A stretch of 64,000 nt of DNA from Acidocella facilis ATCC 35904 (GCF_000687875.1 NZ_JHYG01000005.1:186001-250000), one strand, 5' to 3'; counted from the stretch's first letter, positions 29,602 to 40,327 are shown. Made by a program: numbers and translations. The notes: generated by a model from the letters alone, not told the origin.

Positions 29602-30228
29602 TCACTCCCCGGCGGTTGGGTTGGAGGTCAAAGAGGTCAGCCCGGCGGCGGGCGCGGAAGAGGCCCGCCCGCCAAGCGAGCCGGCCGGCGGCAAGGGCTT
29701 GCCCGCCTTCAGATCGGCCAGCAGCGCCTCGACGCGCTCGGCATTCATGTCCTCATAATAATCGTCATTGATCTGCAAAATCGGCGCATTCACGCAGGCG
29801 CCGAGGCATTCCACCTCTTTGAGCGTGAACAGCCCATCCTCGCTGGTGCCGCCGAAATGGGCGACGCCGCTGGCCTTCTTGCAGGCGGAGACGATGTCGT
29901 CCGAGCCGCGCAGCCAGCACGGCGTGGTGGTGCAGACCTGCAGATGATATTTGCCGACCGGCTTCAGATTGAACATCGTGTAGAAGGTCGCGACCTCATA
30001 CACGCGCATCGGCGAAACCCCGAGGATTTCAGCTGCAACATCCATTGCCGCGCGCGGCAGCCAGGCGGAGCCGGTCTGCTCGCCCATCTGGCGCTGCGCC
30101 AGATCGAGCAGCGACTTCACCGCGCTCATCTGCTTGCCCTCGGGATATTTCTTGATCGCCTTCTGCACCAACTTCATGTTGGCGTCGGTATAGGCGAAGC
30201 TGGTCGGTTCTGCGTGATTGATGCTCAC
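29602..30228 (-). CDS. nuoE: NADH-quinone oxidoreductase subunit E
   Basis: 208 aa, thioredoxin-like [2Fe-2S] protein. The N1a cluster ligands are CTTTPC and, 37 or so residues later, CLGAC in [16 protein letters not shown]. The ending carries an Ala/Gly-rich extension of about 40 residues, as in many alphaproteobacteria. The start overlaps the nuoD stop by four bases. Confidence 0.96.
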   Translation of the reverse strand: MSINHAEPTSFAYTDANMKLVQKAIKKYPEGKQMSAVKSLLDLAQRQMGEQTGSAWLPRAAMDVAAEILGVSPMRVYEVATFYTMFNLKPVGKYHLQVCTTTPCWLRGSDDIVSACKKASGVAHFGGTSEDGLFTLKEVECLGACVNAPILQINDDYYEDMNAERVEALLADLKAGKPLPPAGSLGGRASSAPAAGLTSLTSNPTAGE

Positions 30229-31424
30229 CGGTCGATCTCACCAAAAACAATGTCGAGCGATCCGAGGATCGCCACCATGTCGGCCAGCATATGGCCTTTG
30301 CACAGCCTGTCCGCGGCCTGCAGATGCGCGAAGCCGGTGGAGCGGATCTTGCAGCGATAGGGCCGGTTGGAGCCATCCGCCTGCAGATACACGCCAAACT
30401 CACCCTTGGGCGCTTCCACGGCGGTGTAGGTGGCACCGGCGGGAACGTGATAGCCTTCGGTATAGAGCTTGAAGTGATGGATCAGAGCTTCCATCGAATG
30501 CTTCATCTCGGCGCGGGTCGGCGGGGTGATCTTGCGATCCTGCACCTTGATCGGCCCGGGTTTCATTTTCGCCAGCGCCTGCTTCACGATTTTCACGCTC
30601 TCGCGCATCTCGGCCATGCGCACGAGATAGCGGTCGTAAGAATCGCCATGCTTGCCGACGGGAACATCGAATTCCACCTCGGCATATTTGTCGTAAGGCT
30701 GGGCACGGCGCAGATCCCACGCCACGCCGGAGCCGCGCAAAGACGGGCCGGAGAAGCCCCAGGCCAGCGCCTCTTGCGCCGAGATCACGCCGATATCGAC
30801 GAGACGCTGCTTGAAGATGCGGTTGCCATTCAGCAGGTTTTCCATCTCATCGATGAATTTCGGATATTCATCGGCCCAGGCCGCGATATCCGCTTCCAGC
30901 CCTGCCGGCAGATCCTTCGCCACCCCACCGGGGCGGAAATAATTCGAGTGGAAGCGCGCCCCGGAGGCCCGCTCATAAAATTCGAGGAGCTTTTCCCGCT
31001 CCTCATACATCCACAGGCTCGGCGAAATCGCGCCGCAATCGAGCGCGAAATGACCAATGGCGAGCAGATGGTTGAGCACGCGGGTCAGCTCCGCGAACAG
31101 CACGCGAATCCATTGCGCCCGCTCCGGCGCCTGCACGCCCAGCAGCTTTTCGGTGGCGAGCGCGAAGGCATGCTCGCAGCCCATCGGCGAGACGTAATCC
31201 AGACGGTCGAAATACGGCACCGCCTGCATATAGCTCTTATACTCGATCAGCTTTTCGGTGCCGCGATGCAGCAGCCCGATATGCGGATCGCAGCGCTCGA
31301 TCACCTCGCCATCCATCTCCAGGATCAGACGCAACACGCCATGCGCGGAGGGGTGCTGCGGCCCGAAATTGATGGTGTGGCTATCGACCTCGAAAATCTT
31401 GGTCTTCGCGACGGCCTCGCTCAT
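30225..31424 (-). CDS. nuoD: NADH-quinone oxidoreductase subunit D (49 kDa type)
   Basis: 399 aa, the separate NuoD form rather than a NuoCD fusion. Family signatures: [19 protein letters not shown] at the start (quinone-binding His), [16 protein letters not shown] and the C-terminal DIVFGEIDR. It forms the quinone pocket near cluster N2 with NuoB. It overlaps nuoC and nuoE by four bases at either end. Confidence 0.97.
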   Translation of the reverse strand: MSEAVAKTKIFEVDSHTINFGPQHPSAHGVLRLILEMDGEVIERCDPHIGLLHRGTEKLIEYKSYMQAVPYFDRLDYVSPMGCEHAFALATEKLLGVQAPERAQWIRVLFAELTRVLNHLLAIGHFALDCGAISPSLWMYEEREKLLEFYERASGARFHSNYFRPGGVAKDLPAGLEADIAAWADEYPKFIDEMENLLNGNRIFKQRLVDIGVISAQEALAWGFSGPSLRGSGVAWDLRRAQPYDKYAEVEFDVPVGKHGDSYDRYLVRMAEMRESVKIVKQALAKMKPGPIKVQDRKITPPTRAEMKHSMEALIHHFKLYTEGYHVPAGATYTAVEAPKGEFGVYLQADGSNRPYRCKIRSTGFAHLQAADRLCKGHMLADMVAILGSLDIVFGEIDR

Positions 31425-32050
31425 GACCGGCTCCTGTTCACCTTCTCATCGCCGGGGAGCAGGGTCATGCCTTCCCAGGGCGAGAGGAAATCGAAATTCC
31501 GGAATTCCTGCGTCAGTTTAACCTTGTCGTAAACCACAGCACGGCGCTCATCGTCATAATGCACTTCGACATAGCCGGTGAGCGGGAAATCCTTACGCAG
31601 CGGATGACCCTCGAACCCGTAATCGGAGAGGATGCGGCGGTGATCAGCGAGCCCGTTGAAGCGAATGCCGAACAGATCCCAGATCTCGCGCTCCCACCAG
31701 CCGGCGACCGGCCAGATATCGGTGACGGAGGCCACTTCAGCCGCCTCATCGGTGGAGAAGATCACGCGCACGCGCTGATTGCGGGTGACGGAGAGCAGGT
31801 TATAGACGACCTCGAAACGCTGCGCGCGTTCAGGATAATCCACGGCGCAGACATCCATCACCTGCTGGAATTGGAGCTGGTCACGCAGGGCCAGCAGCAG
31901 CGCATGGGCGGCCTCGCGGGTGGTGAGGATGATCGCCTCGCCCAGCGCGCGCTTCACCTCATGCGCCCCCGGCAGCGCGCTCAGCCCCACCAGGATTTCA
32001 TCGACCGGCGCGGCAGGCGCCTCGGTCTGAATGTCGGTTTCTTCAGCCAC
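31421..32050 (-). CDS. nuoC: NADH-quinone oxidoreductase subunit C (30 kDa type)
   Basis: 209 aa from a GTG at 32048-32050, giving (M)[14 protein letters not shown]. An upstream in-frame extension of 54 codons overlaps nuoB and reads as low-complexity Arg/Cys, so I excluded it. The family motif [24 protein letters not shown] split around residue 120 and [15 protein letters not shown] identify it. It supports the NuoB-NuoD core. It overlaps the end of nuoB by eight bases (GTGGCTGA). Confidence 0.94.
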   Translation of the reverse strand: MAEETDIQTEAPAAPVDEILVGLSALPGAHEVKRALGEAIILTTREAAHALLLALRDQLQFQQVMDVCAVDYPERAQRFEVVYNLLSVTRNQRVRVIFSTDEAAEVASVTDIWPVAGWWEREIWDLFGIRFNGLADHRRILSDYGFEGHPLRKDFPLTGYVEVHYDDERRAVVYDKVKLTQEFRNFDFLSPWEGMTLLPGDEKVNRSRS

Positions 32051-32606
32051 GCAGCACCGTCCCCGTCCGCCGGATCTTCTTCTGCAATTGCATGATGCCG
32101 TAGACCAGCGCCTCCGCGGTGGGCGGGCAGCCCGGCACATACACATCCACCGGCACGATGCGGTCGCATCCGCGCACGACGGAATAGGAATAATGGTAAT
32201 AGCCGCCGCCATTGGCGCAGCTGCCCATCGAGATCACCCAGCGCGGCTCGGGCATCTGGTCATAGACCTTGCGCAGGGCCGGGGCCATCTTGTTGGTCAG
32301 GGTGCCGGCGACGATCATCACGTCCGACTGGCGGGGCGAGGCGCGCGGGATGATGCCGAACCGGTCGAGATCATATTTCGGCATATACGCGTGGATCATT
32401 TCCACGGCACAGCAGGCCAGGCCGAAAGTCATCGGCCAGAGGCTGCCGGTGCGCGCCCAGTTCACCACCTTGTCGATATTGGCGACGATGAAGCCTTTGC
32501 CGGCGAGCTCACCGGTAATGCCCTTGATCACCGCATCCTGCTCGGCCCCAGGCGGCAGCGCCTCCCGGTTCCAAGCGATATCAGCATTGTTTGGCGCAGT
32601 GCTCAT
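32043..32606 (-). CDS. nuoB: NADH-quinone oxidoreductase subunit B (cluster N2)
   Basis: 187 aa. Cluster N2 ligands are visible as the tandem pair in GLACCAVEM, then [10 protein letters not shown] and [11 protein letters not shown]. The start [12 protein letters not shown] at 32604-32606 lies four bases after the nuoA stop; another ATG 13 codons upstream is inside nuoA. N2 is the last cluster before quinone, so this is a catalytic core subunit. Confidence 0.96.
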   Translation of the reverse strand: MSTAPNNADIAWNREALPPGAEQDAVIKGITGELAGKGFIVANIDKVVNWARTGSLWPMTFGLACCAVEMIHAYMPKYDLDRFGIIPRASPRQSDVMIVAGTLTNKMAPALRKVYDQMPEPRWVISMGSCANGGGYYHYSYSVVRGCDRIVPVDVYVPGCPPTAEALVYGIMQLQKKIRRTGTVLRG

Positions 32607-32610
32607 GGCT

Positions 32611-32976
32611 TTATTCCCAATCCAAGGCGCCCTTGTTCCACTCATAGATGAAGCCGACCGTGAGCACCGCCAGGAAGGCCATCATCGACCAGAACCCGAC
32701 CAGCCCGATATGGCCCAGCGACACCGCCCAGGGGAACAGAAACGCCACCTCGACATCGAAGATCACGAAAAGAATGGCCACCAGGTAAAAGCGCACATCA
32801 AAACGCCGGCGGGCATCGCCGAACGCCTCGAAGCCGCACTCATAAGCCGACAGCTTTTCAGCATAGGGTTTTTGCTTCCCGGCCAGCAGCGAGCCGGCGA
32901 TAAAAGCAACGCCCAGAATAGCGGCGAGGGCGACGAAAATGAGAATCGGAAAGTACTGAGCCAGGTTCAGCTGCAC
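32611..32976 (-). CDS. nuoA: NADH-quinone oxidoreductase subunit A
   Basis: 121 aa, three membrane helices. The conserved loop [30 protein letters not shown] is seen in parts: the [12 protein letters not shown] piece with its Cys lies near the quinone channel. First gene of the nuo operon; an AAGGAGATGAGC ribosome site precedes the ATG. The 229 bp upstream to tRNA-Asp hold an AT-rich patch and no other gene; the operon promoter is expected there, but I could not fix its elements. Confidence 0.96.
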   Translation of the reverse strand: MQLNLAQYFPILIFVALAAILGVAFIAGSLLAGKQKPYAEKLSAYECGFEAFGDARRRFDVRFYLVAILFVIFDVEVAFLFPWAVSLGHIGLVGFWSMMAFLAVLTVGFIYEWNKGALDWE

Positions 32977-33205
32977 TTGTGCTCATCTCCTTGATCGCGC
33001 CGGCATAGCCAAAACGGCCAACCGTAGTGGATTATTACCCGCCGTGTCGCACCGCAACAGCCTGCGGTCAACCCCGCCCCAAAATGGACAGCCATGCTGC
33101 GCAAACGCGTGAAGACCGCACGAAATCGCACGGCGCATCGTAACCTTATTCAATTTTAGGAATAATGAAAATCTTTGCCGAAGCAAGCTTTGCCGGAGCA
33201 GGGAA

Positions 33206-33282
<77 letters not shown>

Positions 33283-33410
33283 GTAAGGCGTGGCGGCGAT
33301 GTACTTGGCATTGAAATCAGCGTCAAGCGTATGACATCGCGTTTGCGCAAATTACTGTGGATATTTTCGCGGCGAGGTTTGCCGAAATGATCCATAAGCG
33401 TTGTTTCGTA

Positions 33411-33482
33411 TAGGCGGTGACGGTTTCGAACCGCCGACCCTCTCGGTGTAAACGAGATGCTCTACCGCTGAGCTAACCGCCC
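33411..33482 (-). tRNA. tRNA-Val (anticodon TAC)
   Basis: 72-nt cloverleaf without encoded CCA. Acceptor stem GGGCGGT/ACCGCCT (G1-U72 wobble), D arm TAGCTCAGCGGTAGAGC, anticodon arm TCTCG-TTTACAC-CGAGA giving TAC, T arm GGCGG-TTCGAAA-CCGTC, discriminator A73. It lies between hup and tRNA-Asp and is probably transcribed with one of them. Confidence 0.96.
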
Positions 33483-33494
33483 CCATACGAAGCG

Positions 33495-33522
33495 GGGAAT
33501 GGATGAAACACCATCCATTCCC
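33495..33522 (-). terminator. Stem-loop after the HU gene
   Basis: Perfect 11-bp stem GGGAATGGATG/CATCCATTCCC with a 6-nt loop, 20 bp after the hup stop and 12 bp before tRNA-Val. A second short palindrome TTCAGGCC/GGCCTGAA (33525-33541) abuts the stop codon. There is no T-run, so it may be an RNA-processing or stability structure rather than a full terminator. Confidence 0.5.
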
Positions 33523-33541
33523 GGTTCAGGCCAGGCCTGAA

Positions 33542-33814
33542 TTAGTTGACGGCGTCTTTCAGCGTCTTGCCGGGCTTGAAGCGCACGGAGGTGGAGGCCG
33601 GAATGTCGATCTCCTCGCCGGTGCGCGGGTTGCGGCCCTTGGAGGCCTCACGCTCGGCGGTGGCGAAGGTGCCGAAACCGACCAGGCGAACCTCTTCCTT
33701 CTTCTTCAGCGTCTTCTCGATCGCACCGAACACGGCATCGACCACTTCCGCGGCCTTCGCCTTGGACAGATCGGCTTCCTCGGCCACGGCGGCGATCAGA
33801 TCATTCTTGTTCAC
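33542..33814 (-). CDS. hup: HU family DNA-binding protein
   Basis: 90 aa from a GTG at 33812-33814, preceded by an AGGGAG ribosome site; the protein begins (M)NKNDLIAAVAEEADLSKAKA. The DNA-binding arm GFGTFATAEREASKGRNPRTGEEI and the ending FKPGKTLKDAVN are canonical (given here as separate motifs). The open frame extends far upstream but runs through the lon terminator, so the GTG is the real start. It is a nucleoid protein that bends DNA. It lies between lon and tRNA-Val, a conserved position. Confidence 0.96.
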   Translation of the reverse strand: MNKNDLIAAVAEEADLSKAKAAEVVDAVFGAIEKTLKKKEEVRLVGFGTFATAEREASKGRNPRTGEEIDIPASTSVRFKPGKTLKDAVN

Positions 33815-33880
33815 GGGCAAAACTCCCTGTTGTCGGGTTGGGTGTGACGGGCTTGTCCGCAAACAGCGCGGGCAGTCCAC

Positions 33881-33921
33881 AAAAAAGAGTGGCGCGCGGT
33901 CATAACCAAATCGCGCGCCAC
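33881..33921 (-). terminator. Rho-independent terminator of lon
   Basis: On the minus strand GTGGCGCGCG/CGCGCGCCAC, a perfect 10-bp stem with a 13-nt loop, is followed by TCTTTTTT. It lies 21 nt after the lon stop codon and just before the hup leader, so hup has its own promoter or depends on read-through. Confidence 0.85.
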
Positions 33922-33942
33922 CCGTCAAACGCTTGGGTTTGC

Positions 33943-36354
33943 TTAGTGCGGGAGAGAGGCGCTCACCTCGCCATCCGGCGCCTTCGCCAGCTCCTCCGGC
34001 GCTTCGTCCCACTCGATCGGCTCAGGGGCGCGCACCAGCGCCTTGCTGATCACCTCATCGACATGGCTGACCGGCAGAATGGTCAAGGATTTCTTCACAT
34101 TCTCAGGGATTTCAACGAGATCCTTCTCGTTATCCTTGGGGATGAAGACGGTGGTGATGCCGGCGCGCAGGGCCGCCAGCAGCTTTTCCTTCAAGCCGCC
34201 GATCGGCAGCACCCGGCCGCGCAGGGTGATTTCGCCGGTCATGGCGATATCCTTACGGATCGGTATCCCGGTGATCGCGGAGACGATGGAGGTCGCCATC
34301 GCGATGCCGGCGGACGGGCCGTCCTTCGGAGTCGCGCCTTCCGGCACATGCACATGGATGTCGCGCTTATCGAAGAAAGGCGGCTTGATGCCGAACTGGG
34401 TGGCGCGCGAGCGGATATAGGAATAGGCCGCCGCCACGCTTTCCTTCATCACATCGCCGAGCTGGCCGGTCTGCTTGATGCCGCCCTTGCCGGGCAGCAG
34501 CACGCTCTCGATGGTCAGGATCTCGCCGCCCACCTCGGTCCAGGCCAGGCCGGTGACAACCCCCACCATGTCCTCCGCCTCGGTCTCGCCGAAGCGGAAT
34601 TTCGGCACGCCGGAGAATTTCTGCAAATTCTCCTTGGTGATCTTCACCTTCTTGGCCTTGGCGGTGACAATCTCCTTCACCGCCTTGCGGGCCAGGGTCG
34701 CCAGCTCGCGCTCCAGGTTACGCACGCCGGCCTCACGCGTATAGGTGCGCACTAGCTCGAGCATGGCGTCGTCGGAGACGGACCATTCATCCTTCTTCAA
34801 CCCATGCGCCTCGCCCTGCTTGGGCAGCAGATGGCGCTTGGCGATCTCCACCTTCTCATCCTCGGTGTAGCCGGGGATGCGGATGATCTCCATGCGGTCC
34901 AGCAGCGGCTGGGGCATGCGCAGGCTATTGGCGGTGGTGACGAACATCACGTCCGAGAGGTCGTAATCCACCTCCAGATAATGGTCGGCGAAGGTGGAAT
35001 TCTGCTCCGGGTCCAGCACCTCCAAAAGGGCCGAGGCCGGATCGCCGCGCCAATCCGCCCCGAGCTTGTCGATCTCATCCAGCAGGAAGAGCGGGTTGGA
35101 GGTCTTCGCCTTCTTCATGCCCTGGATGATCTTGCCCGGCATGGAGCCGATATAGGTGCGGCGGTGACCACGGATCTCCGACTCGTCGCGCACCCCGCCC
35201 AGCGACATGCGCACGAATTGCCGCCCCGTCGCCTTGGCGATGGATTTGCCCAGCGAGGTCTTGCCGACGCCAGGCGGGCCGACCAGGCAGAGGATCGGGC
35301 CGCGTACCTTCGGGCTGCGCGCCTGCACCGCCAGATATTCGACGATGCGCTCCTTGATCTTGTCCAGGCCGAAATGCTCCTCGTCGAGCAGCTTCTCCGC
35401 CTCGATCACGTCATTCTTGATCTTGCTGCGCTTCTTCCAGGGGATGCCGACGATCCAGTCCAGATAATTGCGCACCACCGTGGCTTCCGCGCTCATCGGG
35501 CTCATCGAGCGCAGCTTCTTCAGCTCCGCCAGCGCCTTCTCGCGCGCTTCCTTGGAGAGCTTGGTGGCCTTGATCTTTTCCTCAAGCTCGGCGGTCTCGT
35601 CCTTGCCGTCCTCGCCCTCGCCCAGCTCCTTCTGGATCGCCTTGAGCTGCTCGTTGAGGTAATATTCGCGCTGGGTCTTTTCCATCTGCCGCTTCACGCG
35701 GTTGCGGATCTTTTTCTCGACCTGCAGCACGCCGATTTCGGATTCCATATGGTTGAAGACGCGCTCCAGCCGCTCCGCCGTGCTGTCCAGTTCCAGCAGC
35801 TCCTGGCGGTCGGAAATCTTCAGCCCGAGATGGCTGGCGACCGTATCGGCCAGCTTCGAGGGGCTTTCGATCTGGTTGACCGAAACCAGCACCTCCGGCG
35901 CGATCTTCTTGTTGAGCTTGATATATTGCTCGAACTGCGCGACCACGGTGCGGCCCAGCGCCTCGACCTCCTTGGCCTCGTCGCCGCGATCCTCGATCGG
36001 CTCGGCCACCACCTCGAAGAAATCCTCGGTGGATTTGAAATCGGTGATTTTCGCACGGCGCAGACCTTCCACCAGCACCTTCACGGTGCCGTCCGGGAGC
36101 TTCAGCAGCTGCAAAATCGTGGAAACGGTGCCGACACGGTAGATATCATCGGCCGCCGGGTCGTCCTGGGCGGCGTTTTTCTGCGCGACCAGCAGGATCT
36201 GCTTGTCTTCCTTCATCACGCTTTCCAGCGCGCGCACGGATTTTTCGCGCCCCACGAAGAGCGGCACGATCATGTGCGGGAACACCACGATATCGCGCAG
36301 CGGCAGCACCGCGAGGGTCTCTGTGGGCGATCCGGGGTCTTTAACGTCAGACAT
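33943..36354 (-). CDS. lon: ATP-dependent protease Lon
   Basis: 803 aa. The LAN substrate-binding domain covers about 1-200. A coiled-coil region leads to the AAA+ domain with Walker [16 protein letters not shown] and Walker [11 protein letters not shown]. The protease domain has the catalytic serine in [11 protein letters not shown] and the lysine in [14 protein letters not shown]. Lon degrades misfolded and regulatory proteins in the cytoplasm. An AAGGA ribosome site precedes the ATG at 36352-36354 inside an unusual ATATATAT spacer. It follows clpX on the same strand, after a 142-bp gap with a stem-loop. Confidence 0.97.
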   Translation of the reverse strand: MSDVKDPGSPTETLAVLPLRDIVVFPHMIVPLFVGREKSVRALESVMKEDKQILLVAQKNAAQDDPAADDIYRVGTVSTILQLLKLPDGTVKVLVEGLRRAKITDFKSTEDFFEVVAEPIEDRGDEAKEVEALGRTVVAQFEQYIKLNKKIAPEVLVSVNQIESPSKLADTVASHLGLKISDRQELLELDSTAERLERVFNHMESEIGVLQVEKKIRNRVKRQMEKTQREYYLNEQLKAIQKELGEGEDGKDETAELEEKIKATKLSKEAREKALAELKKLRSMSPMSAEATVVRNYLDWIVGIPWKKRSKIKNDVIEAEKLLDEEHFGLDKIKERIVEYLAVQARSPKVRGPILCLVGPPGVGKTSLGKSIAKATGRQFVRMSLGGVRDESEIRGHRRTYIGSMPGKIIQGMKKAKTSNPLFLLDEIDKLGADWRGDPASALLEVLDPEQNSTFADHYLEVDYDLSDVMFVTTANSLRMPQPLLDRMEIIRIPGYTEDEKVEIAKRHLLPKQGEAHGLKKDEWSVSDDAMLELVRTYTREAGVRNLERELATLARKAVKEIVTAKAKKVKITKENLQKFSGVPKFRFGETEAEDMVGVVTGLAWTEVGGEILTIESVLLPGKGGIKQTGQLGDVMKESVAAAYSYIRSRATQFGIKPPFFDKRDIHVHVPEGATPKDGPSAGIAMATSIVSAITGIPIRKDIAMTGEITLRGRVLPIGGLKEKLLAALRAGITTVFIPKDNEKDLVEIPENVKKSLTILPVSHVDEVISKALVRAPEPIEWDEAPEELAKAPDGEVSASLPH

Positions 36355-36454
36355 ATATATATTCCTTAGGTCTGTCGGCTGCCCTCAACAGGCACAGCGC
36401 GATGCGCCGTCTTTTACGGCCACATTCGACATATCGGCAGGTGAGCAGGCCCCT

Positions 36455-36482
36455 GCAAGCCCCGCTTCACGGCGAGGCTTGC
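36455..36482 (-). terminator. Possible stem-loop terminator of clpX
   Basis: GCAAGCC/GGCTTGC stem extended inward by CGC/GCG, located 14 nt after the clpX stop. There is no T-run on the minus strand, so factor-independent termination is uncertain. The remaining gap to lon (36355-36454) shows no gene. Confidence 0.4.
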
Positions 36483-36496
36483 AAGGCAGAAGCGCC

Positions 36497-37753
36497 TCAG
36501 GAGGCGTTTTCGGCGCGGGTCTCGGAGTAGAGATAAAGCGGCTCGGCGCGGCCTTCGGCCACCTCGCCGGAAATCACCACCTCGGAGACGCCTTCCAGGC
36601 CCGGCAGGTCAAACATGGTGGCGAGCAGGATGCCTTCCATGATCGAGCGCAGCCCGCGCGCGCCGGTCTTGCGCTTGATGGCGCGGTTGGCAACCACTTT
36701 CAGCGCATCCTCGGTGAAGGTGAGCTTCACCCCCTCCATCTCGAACAGCCGGCCATATTGCTTGACCAGCGCGTTCTTCGGCTTGGTGAGAATCTCGATC
36801 AGCGCCGCCTCATCCAGATCCTCCAGCGTGGCGACCACCGGCAAACGGCCGATGAATTCCGGGATCAGGCCGAATTTCAGCAGATCCTCGGGCTCCACCT
36901 CGCGCAGGATGGCACCCATGCGGCGCTCATCCTGGGAGCGGACATCCGCGCCGAAGCCGATGCCCGAGCCCTTGCCGCGGGCGGAGATGATCTTCTCCAG
37001 CCCGGCGAAGGCGCCACCGCAGATGAACAGGATATTGGTGGTGTCCACCTGCAGGAATTCCTGCTGCGGATGCTTGCGCCCGCCCTGCGGCGGCACGCTG
37101 GCCACGGTGCCTTCCATGATCTTCAGCAGCGCCTGCTGCACCCCCTCACCGGAGACATCGCGGGTGATGGAGGGATTGTCCGACTTGCGGGAAATCTTAT
37201 CCACCTCGTCAATATAGACGATGCCGCGCTGGGCGCGCTCGACATTATAATCGGCGGCCTGCAGCAGCTTGAGGATGATGTTCTCCACATCCTCGCCCAC
37301 ATAACCGGCCTCGGTCAGGGTCGTCGCGTCGGCCATGGTGAAGGGCACGTCGAGGATTCGCGCCAGGGTCTGGGCCAGCAGCGTCTTGCCCGAGCCGGTC
37401 GGCCCGACCAGCATGATGTTGGACTTCGCGATCTCGACATCATTGCTCTTGGTCGCGTGAGAGAGGCGCTTGTAATGGTTATGCACCGCCACCGAGAGCA
37501 CGCGCTTGGCGTGCATCTGGCCGATGACATAATCGTCGAGCACCTTGCAGATCTCACGCGGCGTCGGCACGCCGTCGCGCGTTTTCACGAGATGCGTCTT
37601 ATGCTCCTCGCGAATGATATCCATGCACAGCTCGACGCATTCATCGCAGATGAACACGGTCGGGCCGGCAATGAGCTTCCGCACCTCATGCTGGGACTTG
37701 CCGCAAAAGGAGCAGTAAAGCGTATTTTTTGTGTCGCCCGATTTACTGGTCAT
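36497..37753 (-). CDS. clpX: ATP-dependent Clp protease ATP-binding subunit ClpX
   Basis: 418 aa. The N-terminal zinc-binding domain has CSFCGKS and CDECVELC (residues about 13-45). The AAA+ domain has Walker [16 protein letters not shown], Walker [10 protein letters not shown], and the ClpP-docking loop IGFGAD (family IGF motif). It unfolds tagged proteins for ClpP. The ATG at 37751-37753 follows GGAG with five-base spacing; a GTG two codons upstream is also in frame. The clpP gene is 229 bp upstream, so separate promoters are likely. Confidence 0.97.
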   Translation of the reverse strand: MTSKSGDTKNTLYCSFCGKSQHEVRKLIAGPTVFICDECVELCMDIIREEHKTHLVKTRDGVPTPREICKVLDDYVIGQMHAKRVLSVAVHNHYKRLSHATKSNDVEIAKSNIMLVGPTGSGKTLLAQTLARILDVPFTMADATTLTEAGYVGEDVENIILKLLQAADYNVERAQRGIVYIDEVDKISRKSDNPSITRDVSGEGVQQALLKIMEGTVASVPPQGGRKHPQQEFLQVDTTNILFICGGAFAGLEKIISARGKGSGIGFGADVRSQDERRMGAILREVEPEDLLKFGLIPEFIGRLPVVATLEDLDEAALIEILTKPKNALVKQYGRLFEMEGVKLTFTEDALKVVANRAIKRKTGARGLRSIMEGILLATMFDLPGLEGVSEVVISGEVAEGRAEPLYLYSETRAENAS

Positions 37754-37913
37754 AGTCACTCCACAACCCGCGTCTTAGCTGAAAAGACTAATCCCCCGTG
37801 CCAGAGGGCACAAGCGCCGGGTTTTTTCATAAAATTACAGGGTTTTCAGACCTGTATCGAAAATTTCCGGCCGGGGACGGCCTCTTTTTGCGTCGCGGAA
37901 CGTCAAAAAACTG

Positions 37914-37951
37914 AAAAATCCGGCCGTCCTTTTGTTGAACGGACCGGATTT
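37914..37951 (-). terminator. Rho-independent terminator of clpP
   Basis: On the minus strand AATCCGGTCC pairs with GGAC(GGC)CGGATT around a GTTCAACAAAA loop, followed by TTTTTC and a further T-run. It lies about 32 nt after the clpP stop, separating clpP from clpX. Confidence 0.7.
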
Positions 37952-37982
37952 CCGAAACCTTCGGAAGGCTTGGGCGCGAGGC

Positions 37983-38651
37983 TTAGCTTCCGCTGGAGTC
38001 GGGCTTCGGCGCGTCGCTCTTCAGGCTGCCGGTCTCGGACTGGTATTTCACCACCTCGTCGACAATGCCGAAATCCTTGGCCTCATCCGCCGACATATAG
38101 GTATCGCGCTCCAGCTTCGCCTCGATGGCTTCGAGGGGCTGGCCCGTGTGATCGACATAGATCTGGTTCAGCTTGGAGCGCAGCTTGAGGATCTCTCGGG
38201 CCTGGATTTCGATATCCGTGGCCTGGCCCTGGGCGCCGCCGGAGGGCTGGTGGACCATGACGCGGGCATTCGGCAGGGCGAATCGCTTGCCCTTGGCGCC
38301 GGCGCAGAGCAGCAGCGAGCCCATCGAGGCGGCTTGGCCCAGGCAGACGGTGGACACCGGCGAGCGGATATATTGCATCGTGTCATAGATGGCGAGGCCG
38401 GAGGAGACGACGCCGCCCGGGCTGTTGATGTAGAAGGAGATTTCCTTGTTCGGATTCTCGCTCTCCAGGAACAGGAACTGGGCGCAGAGCAGGGACGACA
38501 CGACATCGTTCACCTGGCCGGTGAGGAAGACGATGCGTTCCTTCAGCAGCCGGGAATAGATGTCGTAAGAGCGCTCGCCGCGCGCGGTCTGCTCGACGAC
38601 CATGGGCACGAGGTTGTTGTTATAGACCTCGACAGGATCCCGATCCCACAT
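37983..38651 (-). CDS. clpP: ATP-dependent Clp protease proteolytic subunit ClpP
   Basis: 222 aa. Catalytic Ser109 in [11 protein letters not shown], His134 in [13 protein letters not shown] and the later Asp region are in place, with [16 protein letters not shown] upstream of the active site. The N-terminal stretch [22 protein letters not shown] is the usual propeptide region. Forms the 14-mer chamber that works with ClpX (encoded next) and probably ClpA. An AAGGA ribosome site precedes the ATG. The ending is hydrophilic and variable, as in the family. Confidence 0.97.
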   Translation of the reverse strand: MWDRDPVEVYNNNLVPMVVEQTARGERSYDIYSRLLKERIVFLTGQVNDVVSSLLCAQFLFLESENPNKEISFYINSPGGVVSSGLAIYDTMQYIRSPVSTVCLGQAASMGSLLLCAGAKGKRFALPNARVMVHQPSGGAQGQATDIEIQAREILKLRSKLNQIYVDHTGQPLEAIEAKLERDTYMSADEAKDFGIVDEVVKYQSETGSLKSDAPKPDSSGS

Positions 38652-38751
38652 GTGTTTTCAATCCTTTATCAAATAACCGCAGCTTCCGCCTCGTTACCGC
38701 GCCAGCACGTGGCCGCCATAACCGCGAAACACGGCGTCATGCTTCTTAGGT

Positions 38752-38833
38752 TAGAGCATCTTTCCGGTTCGTCTAGAGGCGCCTCAGAAAGGTGAAGCCG
38801 TTTCCCCTCGCGGAGAAACGGCTTCACCCTAAA
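38752..38833. repeat. Palindromic intergenic repeat between tig and clpP
   Basis: The motif TTAGAGCATCTTTCCGGTTC leads into a perfect 13-bp inverted repeat GTGAAGCCGTTTC/GAAACGGCTTCAC (38799-38834 region, 10-nt loop). It begins with the same TTAGAGC start seen in the CTAG-type palindromes elsewhere in the window. It lies between clpP and the poly-A/T repeat that ends tig. The role is unknown; it may be a degenerate miniature element. Confidence 0.55.
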
Positions 38834-38836
38834 ATC

Positions 38837-38880
38837 GCAAAAGTTTTTGGTGCCGCTTTTTTCAAAAAGCGGCTGCTTTC
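38837..38880. repeat. Poly-A/T palindromic repeat, copy 2 (half element)
   Basis: Family core AAAAGTTTTTGGTGCCGC with the hairpin GCCGCTTTTTT/AAAAAGCGGC (38852-38873), directly after the tig stop codon at 38881. It is the left half of the full element seen at 59251 and 63264. It may serve as the tig terminator. Confidence 0.75.
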
Positions 38881-40203
38881 TTACTCTTCCGGGTCCTTGG
38901 CGAGATCCTCAGCGGAAACCGACACTTCATCCTGCTTCACGGAGCCGAGCAGGAAGTCGATCACCTTATCCTCGAAGATCGGGCCGCGGAAACGCTCCAT
39001 CTGCTGCGGGTTCTTGCGGAAGAACTCGACCACCTGCATCGCCTGCGGGCCATAGCGCATCGCCTCGTTGAACATGGCGCGCTGCAGCTCCTGGTCGGTC
39101 ACCTGCACCTCGTTGGCGCGGCCGATCTCGGCGACCAGCAGGCCCAGCCGCACACGGCGATCGGCGATCGCCCTGTACTCGGCCTTCAGGGTCTCTTCGT
39201 CCTTGCCGGCATCTTCCGGGTCCTGCTCGCCGGCTTCCTTCTCGGCCTCAACCTGGGCCCAGATCGCGTCGAACTCGGCATCGACCAGCGACACCGGGGC
39301 CTGGAACTGCGCCTTCTCGGCCAGCACGTCCAGCAAAGCGCGCTTCAGCTTGGCGCGGGTCAGGCCTTCATATTCACGGCCGATCTGCTCCTTCACGCGC
39401 TCCTTGAGCTGCTCCAGCCCTTCGAGGCCCATGGTCTTGGCCAGCTCGTCATCCAGCACCGGCACCTCGGCCACGGCCAACTGCTTGGCGGTGATCTCGA
39501 ATTCGGCGGTCTTCCCGGCCAGGTCCTTGGCGCCGTATTCCTCGGGGAAGGTCACGGTGATGGTCTTGGTCTCGCCCACCTGCATGCCGACGACCTGCTC
39601 GGTGAAGCCAGGGATGAAGCCCGGGCCTTCGACGATCAGCGCCACATCCTGGGCGGTGCCGCCCTCGAAGGCGACGCCATCGATGCGGCCGATGAAATCG
39701 ACGGTCAGCTGCTCGCCGGCCACAGCCGGGCGGGTCTCTTCGACCTTGGTGAAGCTCTTGCGCTGCTCGGCGATGTTTTTCAGGCTTTCCTCGACCTTGT
39801 CATCGCTGACCGCGGCGACCGGCTTGGAGAGGGTGACATCGGACAGGTCCGGCACCGCCACCTCGGGGAGGATTTCCATCTCGACGGTGAATTCCAGCTC
39901 GGACTCGGTGCCCGGCTTGACGATTTCCAGCTTCGGCTGCATCGCCGGGCGCAGATTGCGCTCGCTCAGCAGCTGGGAATGGGCCTGGTTCACCGCGCCC
40001 TCGACGATCTCGGCGGCCACCGCCTCGCCATAGCGCTTGCGCACGATATTCATCGGCACCTTGCCGGGGCGGAAGCCCGGCATCTGGATGGTCTTGCTCA
40101 GCTCGGCCAAACGCTGCTCACGCTTGGCGGCCAGTTCGGGTTCGGGAACCACGACCGTGAAGCCGCGCTTCAAGCCGTCGGAGAGCGTTTCGGTAACCTG
40201 CAT
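38881..40203 (-). CDS. tig: Trigger factor, ribosome-associated chaperone and peptidyl-prolyl isomerase
   Basis: 440 aa from the ATG at 40201-40203 (MQVTETLSDGLKRGFTVVVP); an open extension upstream runs into tRNA-Leu and is not real. The ribosome-binding motif GFRPGKVPMNIVRKRYG is in residues about 43-60. The FKBP-type domain follows (VAGEQLTVDFIGRIDGVAFE), then the helical C-terminal arms with an acidic tail. It heads the tig-clpP-clpX-lon order that is widespread in bacteria. Confidence 0.96.
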   Translation of the reverse strand: MQVTETLSDGLKRGFTVVVPEPELAAKREQRLAELSKTIQMPGFRPGKVPMNIVRKRYGEAVAAEIVEGAVNQAHSQLLSERNLRPAMQPKLEIVKPGTESELEFTVEMEILPEVAVPDLSDVTLSKPVAAVSDDKVEESLKNIAEQRKSFTKVEETRPAVAGEQLTVDFIGRIDGVAFEGGTAQDVALIVEGPGFIPGFTEQVVGMQVGETKTITVTFPEEYGAKDLAGKTAEFEITAKQLAVAEVPVLDDELAKTMGLEGLEQLKERVKEQIGREYEGLTRAKLKRALLDVLAEKAQFQAPVSLVDAEFDAIWAQVEAEKEAGEQDPEDAGKDEETLKAEYRAIADRRVRLGLLVAEIGRANEVQVTDQELQRAMFNEAMRYGPQAMQVVEFFRKNPQQMERFRGPIFEDKVIDFLLGSVKQDEVSVSAEDLAKDPEE

Positions 40204-40242
40204 GGGACGAACAAACCTCGTTAAATCAACAACAAAGCGGTC

Positions 40243-40327
40243 TGGTGCGGGCGGAGGGACTTGAACCCCCATGGCTTTCGCCACCAGAACCTAAATCTGG
40301 CGTGTCTACCAGTTTCACCACGCCCGC
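40243..40327 (-). tRNA. tRNA-Leu (anticodon TAG)
   Basis: 85-nt type II tRNA with encoded CCA (40243-40245). Acceptor GCGGGCG/CGCCCGC, anticodon arm CCAGA-TTTAGGT-TCTGG giving TAG, a variable arm TGGCGAAAGCCA, T arm GGGGGTTCAAGTCCC and discriminator A73, as expected for leucine. It lies 39 bp before tig on the same strand. Confidence 0.97.

Noticed and set aside
26280-29771. A 1163-codon open frame on the plus strand opposite nuoG and nuoF
   Set aside because: It is antisense to two unmistakable complex I genes, has no family resemblance and is rich in Arg/Ala/Gly/His, the usual shadow of high-GC coding DNA.
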